Source: a bacterium 1XD21-13 (GTDB lineage: Bacteria; Bacillota; Clostridia; Lachnospirales; Lachnospiraceae). Taken from it: a DNA stretch of 64,000 nucleotides. Each line of letters opens with the position of its first letter. Position 1 is the stretch's first letter. The DNA is taken from positions 1 through 64,000 of the forward strand of contig QZDX01000011.1 of NCBI GenBank assembly GCA_009917555.1, in the 5' to 3' direction. The notes beneath the pieces are model-generated. The model saw nothing but the letters and a program-made list of their open reading frames with translations, did not search any database and was not told the DNA's origin. Shown one piece after another: positions 59,107 through 64,000 of this stretch. Both the position numbers and the translations under genes were made by a program.

Positions 59107-60051
59107 TTATTCCGGCTCCTTACAAATATTCGTCTCCTTGCAGATAAAGATAGGGCGTTTCTTGGTTTCCATATAAGTCTTCGCCAGATATTCCCCAAGA
59201 ATTCCCATGCAGAAAAGCTGAATTCCTCCGAGAAATACAATAATACAGGTCATGGAAGGCCAGCCCGACACCGGATCTCCGTAAAGAATCGTCCGGACAA
59301 TAATAAAACAGATGGCAAAAAATGCTACAATACAGAAAAAAATGCCCAAAAATGCCGCCATTACCAGGGGCGCTGTGGTGAAGCCCACAATTCCCTCTAT
59401 GCTGTAGATCAAAAGCTTCCAAAAGGACCACTTCGTCTCCCCGGCACTGCGCTCCACATTCTCATACTCCAGCCATTTTGTCCGGAAGCCTACCCAGCCA
59501 AATAAGCCCTTGGAAAATCGGTTGTATTCTCCAAGCTTCAAAAGCTCGTCCACAAACTGACGAGTCATCAGCCGGTAATCTCTGGCTCCATCCACAATAT
59601 CGGTCTTGGACAGCTTATGCATCAAGCGGTAAAAGCACCTGGCAAAAAAGGAACGGATCGGCGGCTCTCCCTTTCGAGTGACCCGTCTGGTGGCTACACA
59701 GTCATAGTCCTCCGTAGTAATAATCTGATACATCTGCGGCAGCAAATCAGGCGGGTCCTGCAGGTCCACATCCATAATCGCCACATAATTCCCCGAGGCA
59801 TAGCTTAAGCCCGCATACATGGCCGCTTCCTTGCCGAAATTCCGGGAAAAGCTCACATACTTCACTCTGGCATCCTGCCCGGCCAATTCCTTCATTCGAG
59901 CCAAGCTTTCATCTCTTGAGCCATCATTCACAAACAAAAGCTCCAGCTCTGCCTGCTTAAGCTTCCCAGCAGTCTTACGAATTGCCTCATAGAAAATCGG
60001 TATTGCCTCCTGCTCATTGTAGCAGGGAATAATGACGGAAATCCTGTCCAT
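59107..60051 (-). CDS. GT2 polyprenyl-phosphate glycosyltransferase (GtrB/DPM1-like)
   Basis: The 314-residue protein has a GT-A domain: ISVIIPCYNEQEAIPIFYEAI, VNDGSRDES, GLSYASGNYVAIMDVDLQDPPDLLPQMY, DYRLMTRQF. Two C-terminal transmembrane helices follow. This is the form of enzymes that load a sugar onto undecaprenyl phosphate. It is three bases from the next GT2 gene, suggesting tandem duplication with different donor sugars. Confidence 0.9.
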   Translation of the reverse strand: MDRISVIIPCYNEQEAIPIFYEAIRKTAGKLKQAELELLFVNDGSRDESLARMKELAGQDARVKYVSFSRNFGKEAAMYAGLSYASGNYVAIMDVDLQDPPDLLPQMYQIITTEDYDCVATRRVTRKGEPPIRSFFARCFYRLMHKLSKTDIVDGARDYRLMTRQFVDELLKLGEYNRFSKGLFGWVGFRTKWLEYENVERSAGETKWSFWKLLIYSIEGIVGFTTAPLVMAAFLGIFFCIVAFFAICFIIVRTILYGDPVSGWPSMTCIIVFLGGIQLFCMGILGEYLAKTYMETKKRPIFICKETNICKEPE

Positions 60052-60054
60052 ACC

Positions 60055-60996
60055 TTACCTCGTCTGTTTCTCTTCAAAGCCCTTTGTCTCATCCACCAAG
60101 AAGGGCGGCCTGTTTCTGGACGCATCTAAGGCCCTCCAGATATATTCTCCCAAAAGCCCCAGCATCACCATAATCACACCAAAGCCAAAAAGCATCAGCA
60201 CCATCATAGAGGTCCAGCCGGCCACGTCCTCCACACCGCTTAAGCGCTGAACCACAAGGACAATGGCCCAGACCACGGAGATAAAGGCAAACGTAACGCC
60301 CATTCCGGACATAAACCGCACCGGAAAATAGGAAAAGCTCATCATGGAATCCAAAACCAGCTTCACCTTTTTAGAAAGCGTCCACCGGGATTCTCCAATC
60401 TCCCTTGCCTTTCTGTGGAAATACACCTTATCGCTTTTAAAGCCCACCCACAGTACCTGCAGAGTCAGCGCCGAATTCTTTTCATCCAGCATCATAAGCA
60501 CTTCTATCACCTGACGATCCAGCAGATAGCAGTCAAAGCCACCCTTAGGCATGTCCTTAATGACCAGCTTACGCATCAGTGTATAATAGAGATTGGCAAA
60601 AAACTTCTGAATAGGCCCTTCATCTCTGTCCGAGCGGACGGCAAGAACGACCTTATTGCCCTCCTTCCACTTCTCATACATCTCAAGGATCAGCTCGGAA
60701 TCCTCCTGAAGATCCGCCTGCTTGGTCACGGCACAGTCACCGGTACAATGGGAAAGCCCCGCCAGAATCGCTGCATGCTCTCCAAAGTTCCGGGACAGCT
60801 TCACCAGCCTTACATGGTCATCCATATCCCGAATCTGGTTCATAATCTCCCAGGAGTTATCCCCTGAGCCGTCATCTACAAATACTATTTCATAATCCTC
60901 CAGCTTATGGAGAATCTTTTCCCTCATATCCTCATAGAGAAGCATCAGGGTGTCGGAATTCCAATATACCGGAACAATAATCGAGAGCCTGCTCAT
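60055..60996 (-). CDS. GT2 polyprenyl-phosphate glycosyltransferase (GtrB-like), second copy
   Basis: The 313-residue protein has LSIIVPVYWNSDTLMLLYEDM, FVDDGSGDNSWEIM, CTGDCAVTKQADLQEDSELI, GGFDCYLLDRQVIEVL and two C-terminal membrane helices. In the motif DxDLQD it reads KQADLQED, so the first acidic residue of the usual DxD is Gln. Its ATG overlaps the FdtA-like gene by four bases. It probably makes a lipid-linked sugar, perhaps the amino sugar made by the next two genes. Confidence 0.87.
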   Translation of the reverse strand: MSRLSIIVPVYWNSDTLMLLYEDMREKILHKLEDYEIVFVDDGSGDNSWEIMNQIRDMDDHVRLVKLSRNFGEHAAILAGLSHCTGDCAVTKQADLQEDSELILEMYEKWKEGNKVVLAVRSDRDEGPIQKFFANLYYTLMRKLVIKDMPKGGFDCYLLDRQVIEVLMMLDEKNSALTLQVLWVGFKSDKVYFHRKAREIGESRWTLSKKVKLVLDSMMSFSYFPVRFMSGMGVTFAFISVVWAIVLVVQRLSGVEDVAGWTSMMVLMLFGFGVIMVMLGLLGEYIWRALDASRNRPPFLVDETKGFEEKQTR

Positions 60997-61415
60997 CTGG
61001 CCTTACTGCCTCCTACCTCTTTTACATATTCATCGTAATCACGAATGTACTCCGCCCCGTCGTAATGGGTATTGGTCAAAACCAAAAGCACGGAATCCTC
61101 ACTGAATTCATACATATCCTTCCAAAGCATGGTAGGAAGATAAAGCCCCATTCTGGGACGATTCAGCTCGATAATGTCCTCCTCAGAGCCATTGTCCACC
61201 CGAACCTTACTGGTTCCGCTGACATTGATCAGAACAAACTCTGACTTTCGATTGGCATGCTGTCCCCGCACAACCTCACTGTCTGACCCGTAGATATAGA
61301 ATACACGTTTAATCTCAAAGGGAATATCCTGTTCTCCCTCCACAACTACCAGATTTCCCCGCTCATCACCCAGATCACCAAACTCCAGAATTCTATACTG
61401 GTCCTTAATCCTCAT
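60993..61415 (-). CDS. dTDP-4-keto-6-deoxyhexose 3,4-ketoisomerase (FdtA/QdtA-like)
   Basis: The 140-residue cupin has the family blocks DERGNLVVVEGEQDIPFEIKRVFYIYG, RGQHANRKSEFVLINVSGTSKVRVDNG and LNRPRMGLYLPTMLWKDMYEFSEDSVLLVLTNTHYD. These match FdtA/QdtA/WlaRB enzymes that isomerise dTDP-6-deoxy-4-keto-glucose to the 3-keto form. The 3-aminotransferase follows in the same operon. Confidence 0.88.
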   Translation of the reverse strand: MRIKDQYRILEFGDLGDERGNLVVVEGEQDIPFEIKRVFYIYGSDSEVVRGQHANRKSEFVLINVSGTSKVRVDNGSEEDIIELNRPRMGLYLPTMLWKDMYEFSEDSVLLVLTNTHYDGAEYIRDYDEYVKEVGGSKAR

Positions 61416-61448
61416 ACTCTGCCTCCTAATACAGCGCGCCGTTCCATA

Positions 61449-62540
61449 TCAAAAACGGTTCAAAGCCTCTATCACATAGGTCTGCTCCTCATCTGTCATT
61501 CCATTGTACATGGGAATCGACAGCACCTCATCCGCATACTGCTCCGTAATGGGGAAGGAGCCTCTCTCATAGCCCAGTCCCTTATAAGCCTCCGATAGAT
61601 GCGGCGGAATGGGATAGTGGATAATAGTCCCAATCTCCCTCTCATTTAAGTAAGCGATCAGCTCCTTCCGATGAGAGGTACGGAGTACAAACTGATGCCA
61701 TACGGCCGTTGCACCCTCCCGCACCCTTGGAAGGGTCAGCCTTGGGTTCCTGATCTCCTCCAAGTATCGTTTTGCAATCTGGCAGCGCTCCTCCTGGCAC
61801 TCCTCCACATGGCGCAGCCGAACCCTGAGAAGTCCCGCCTGAAGCTCATCCAAACGGGAATTGGCGCCTACCAGCTTGTTATAATAGCGCTTCTCGCTCC
61901 CATAGTTTCGGAAAATGCGAAAATCCTCCGCCAGCTTCTTATCCTTCACTACAACGGCTCCTCCGTCTCCAAAGGCTCCGATATTCTTAGAGGGGTAGAA
62001 GGAAAAGCAGCCTACATCTCCAAAGGTTCCTGTCATCTGTCCATGGAAACGGGCTCCATGGGACTGGGCGCAGTCCTCTACAAGCTTCAGGTTATATTTT
62101 TTCGCAAGCTCCACAACCGTATCCATCTTGGATGCCTGACCGTAAAGATGCACGACCAAAATAGCCTTGGTACGCTCTGTGATCTTCTCCTCCAGCTTTG
62201 TGGTATCTATATTAAAGAATTCATCCGGCTCTACAAAAATGGGAGTTGCCCCATTTATCGTGATTCCCATGACGCTGGCGATGTAAGTATTTCCCTGGAC
62301 AAGCACCTCATCTCCCGGTCCAATTCCCAGAACACGAAAGGCAATCCACAGCGCGTCCAGACCACTGGCCAGACCTACGCAGTCGGCGCTGCCCGTATAA
62401 GCGGCAAATTCCTCCTCAAAGCTCTTTACCTCATTTCCCAGCACATACCAGCCGGAACGCAGTACCTCCAGAGCCTTATCCTCAAATTCCTTCTGGTATC
62501 GGAAAAATCCCCGATCCATGCGGTTTGTCATAATCTTCAT
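61449..62540 (-). CDS. PLP-dependent sugar aminotransferase (DegT/FdtB family)
   Basis: The 363-residue enzyme has the DegT/DnrJ/EryC1 fold: GSADCVGLASGLDALWIAFRVLGIGPGDEVLVQGNTYIASVMGI, VEDCAQSHGARF, the PLP Lys in FYPSKNIGAFGDGGAVV, and RLDELQAGLLRVRLRHVEE. It should aminate C3 of the keto sugar made by the FdtA-like enzyme, giving a dTDP-3-amino-3,6-dideoxyhexose (Fuc3N or Qui3N type). The stereochemistry cannot be read. It overlaps the SGNH gene at 62537-62540. Confidence 0.9.
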   Translation of the reverse strand: MKIMTNRMDRGFFRYQKEFEDKALEVLRSGWYVLGNEVKSFEEEFAAYTGSADCVGLASGLDALWIAFRVLGIGPGDEVLVQGNTYIASVMGITINGATPIFVEPDEFFNIDTTKLEEKITERTKAILVVHLYGQASKMDTVVELAKKYNLKLVEDCAQSHGARFHGQMTGTFGDVGCFSFYPSKNIGAFGDGGAVVVKDKKLAEDFRIFRNYGSEKRYYNKLVGANSRLDELQAGLLRVRLRHVEECQEERCQIAKRYLEEIRNPRLTLPRVREGATAVWHQFVLRTSHRKELIAYLNEREIGTIIHYPIPPHLSEAYKGLGYERGSFPITEQYADEVLSIPMYNGMTDEEQTYVIEALNRF

Positions 62541-63613
62541 ATTTCTTCCTCCAAACTCTTTTCATCATAACATGGGTTGAAATATTCGTCAACGTCCACC
62601 TGTCCGGAATCCAGCTCCGCCAGCAGTCCGGTCAATTGCTCCGCACCCTTTCCATTCAGGTGATCCACATCCAAAAAGCTGTCCTCCCTTAGATCCAGAT
62701 GCTCCTTTTTACACAAATTAAAATCCAGGTATGGCACCTGATAGCTCTCTGCCAGCTCTCTGATATATTCATATGCCGGATCATAGGGGCCTACCGCCTC
62801 AAGATACCTGTCAAAGCTTGGCGCTGTCACAAAGATCAGCCGGATATTCTCCTCCCGGCAAAGCTCTACAATTCTTTCTATATAAGACAGTGTGTAGGTT
62901 ACCTGGCTGTTCATGTCCTCCTCCACAGGGGTAAAATTTTCCCACCAGGTAATTGCCTCCGCGTCCAGCTCCTCCGTAGAATACACGAAGCCCCTTCCCG
63001 CATAGTATTCCTGTTCCAGTATCACCGGCTCATAATTCCGGTAGGCTTTTGTCCGCTTCTTCTCCCACACCTGGCACAGATAGGAGGGCTCCCCAAGTCT
63101 CTGCCATTCCCGGCGAAAGGGCAGAATACGGTTGGTCAACTGCTTCATCTCTGAGGTTCGGGTCAAAAATTCCAGCTTGTTCAGGGAGGGCCGCATATAA
63201 TCCGAGATAATATTTGCCTGTACCAAGTCCCGCTCCGCCTTATCCACAAAGAGGAACTTGTAATGCATATCCAGATAAACCGTTTTTAAATCATGGTCCC
63301 TTGCCACCTCCCGAAGAAGATAGTAGGAGGTATCATAGTTCTGCGCCGAGGAGCCCAGGTTAAAAGAGCTTTTCCCTGTTAATTCTGTAAAAAGCTCCGG
63401 GTCATAAGCCCGAAAGCAATGAGAGCTTCCAAGAAAAAGCGTGTCTATAGGCTCCTCTGTCTCATAGAGCTCATGCATCGTAAGCCGGGTATAGCTTTGG
63501 CTGTCATCCACAAGAAGGTAATTACAGCCACGGACCAGCAGACCGGTCAGAACCAAGACCAGCAGCCCCGTTCCCACAAATCTTATCCAAAAGCCAACTC
63601 TCTCTGCTCTCAT
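62537..63613 (-). CDS. SGNH/DltD-like acyltransfer partner of MBOAT
   Basis: The 358-residue protein has an N-terminal transmembrane helix and an outer SGNH-like domain with TLFLGSSHCFRAYDPELF (catalytic Ser), NLGSSAQNYDTSYYLL and DVDHLNGKGAEQL (Asp-x-x-His). It resembles DltD/AlgJ partners that complete O-acylation. The upstream gene is an MBOAT acyltransferase, giving the classic pair for O-acetylating surface polymers. Confidence 0.83.
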   Translation of the reverse strand: MRAERVGFWIRFVGTGLLVLVLTGLLVRGCNYLLVDDSQSYTRLTMHELYETEEPIDTLFLGSSHCFRAYDPELFTELTGKSSFNLGSSAQNYDTSYYLLREVARDHDLKTVYLDMHYKFLFVDKAERDLVQANIISDYMRPSLNKLEFLTRTSEMKQLTNRILPFRREWQRLGEPSYLCQVWEKKRTKAYRNYEPVILEQEYYAGRGFVYSTEELDAEAITWWENFTPVEEDMNSQVTYTLSYIERIVELCREENIRLIFVTAPSFDRYLEAVGPYDPAYEYIRELAESYQVPYLDFNLCKKEHLDLREDSFLDVDHLNGKGAEQLTGLLAELDSGQVDVDEYFNPCYDEKSLEEEI

Positions 63614-63667
63614 TGGGGACCTCCTTTCTCTGACCTGCAGGCAGGCTTGCCCGCAGCATATTTTCTG

Positions 63668-64000
63668 TCAAAACTGTGTATACAAAAATCCACTGGTATC
63701 ATAGGCCGCCCCATACACCCCGAAGATCACAATCCCGGACAGCAGGGCCGTGTATGCCAGCAGCCGCAGGAAAAATCCCTGCCGGGCTAACCATCCCTGA
63801 GTTCCCATGCCCCTCTCGTTGAGTATGTCCTTTCCTGTCACAAGAAAAATGCCAAAAAGTACGATCAGCCATTCCAATGTGCCAAGTCCCATCCCTGCCG
63901 GATCACGGAGACGGAAATCCGTCACCAGAATTTTAAGCATTTCTTTTAAATCTCCCAGAGAATTTACGCGAAACACCATCCAGGAGCCATTGATAAAGAC
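63668..64000 (-). CDS. MBOAT-family O-acyltransferase, C-terminal part (cut by window edge)
   Basis: The frame is open from 64000 (codon GTC) to the stop at 63668. It covers the last ~110 residues: NGSWMVFRVNSLGDLKEM, two transmembrane helices and the ending FGVYGAAYDTSGFLYTQF. This matches the MBOAT C-terminus (FG-x-YG-x-x-x-D-x-x-x-FIY-x-QF). The catalytic His lies outside the window. It should pass acetyl groups across the membrane to the SGNH partner. Confidence 0.85.
   Translation of the reverse strand, partial: VFINGSWMVFRVNSLGDLKEMLKILVTDFRLRDPAGMGLGTLEWLIVLFGIFLVTGKDILNERGMGTQGWLARQGFFLRLLAYTALLSGIVIFGVYGAAYDTSGFLYTQF

Noticed and set aside
57749-59176. A 475-residue plus-strand frame opposite two glycan genes
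   Set aside because: It spans the boundary of two clear minus-strand genes and shows no family motifs or ribosome site.
1-64000. CRISPR arrays, tRNA or rRNA genes
   Set aside because: I found no regularly spaced 25-40 bp repeats with unique spacers and no tRNA- or rRNA-like sequence. The only iterons (555-655) are contiguous, without spacers.

Overview
The window looks like chromosomal DNA from a low-to-mid-GC anaerobic Firmicute, most likely a Lachnospiraceae (Clostridium cluster XIVa) gut bacterium. This rests on gene content: type III glutamine synthetase, AddAB in place of RecBCD, a reduced two-gene SufC/SufB set, YesM/YesN-type sugar signalling, a lysine-riboswitch dapAB operon, AGGAGG ribosome sites and coding DNA much richer in GC than the spacers. 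Genus cannot be fixed from this sequence alone.

Layout. 1-1300: an accessory patch with the 3' end of an IS30-like transposase, its repeat-rich non-coding end, and a RelB/DinJ antitoxin followed by a C-terminally shortened PIN toxin. 1302-13463: a sugar-sensing and import region. A membrane-anchored sugar-binding protein, YesM-type histidine kinase, YesN-type regulator and a second binding lipoprotein read leftward. A ROK repressor reads rightward. A complete Rbs/Mgl-type ABC importer ending in a YjbQ-family gene reads leftward. 13695-15375: SufC/SufB-like Fe-S assembly genes behind a palindromic operator. 15652-18444: isoaspartyl dipeptidase plus a YfcC-type transporter. 18657-27562: a Fic protein with an elaborate operator-like repeat cluster, then addA, addB and a Nudix hydrolase. 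27747-31931: a MacB/FtsX-type ABC system with a very long extracellular coiled coil.

31932-32898 has no credible protein gene. It carries a perfect TTGACA-N17-TATAAT promoter with an A/T UP-like element. This drives a purine-rich, hairpin-rich sequence of about 680 nt that ends at a U7 tract. I read this as a large, highly expressed structured non-coding RNA and consider it the best candidate here for something undescribed or little described.

32899-49674: a GerMN-containing lipoprotein, a two-glycosyltransferase/VTT membrane-glycolipid cluster, dapAB with a lysine riboswitch, a cobalamin adenosyltransferase, an SSB-like protein, TypA/BipA, a degenerate M23 protein paired with a bactofilin, glnN, a lipid kinase, a small exporter, hisC and a DUF2156 protein. 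49761-53998: a multidrug-type ABC exporter, a sugar nucleotidyltransferase and glmM. 54200-64000: a surface-glycan locus with two GT39-like membrane glycosyltransferases, two GtrB-like GT2 enzymes, FdtA/FdtB-like dTDP-3-amino-sugar enzymes, two SGNH proteins and the end of an MBOAT acyltransferase. Together these suggest lipid-linked sugar donors and O-acylation on the outer face of the membrane.

All calls come from reading the sequence and translated frames; no database search was run.
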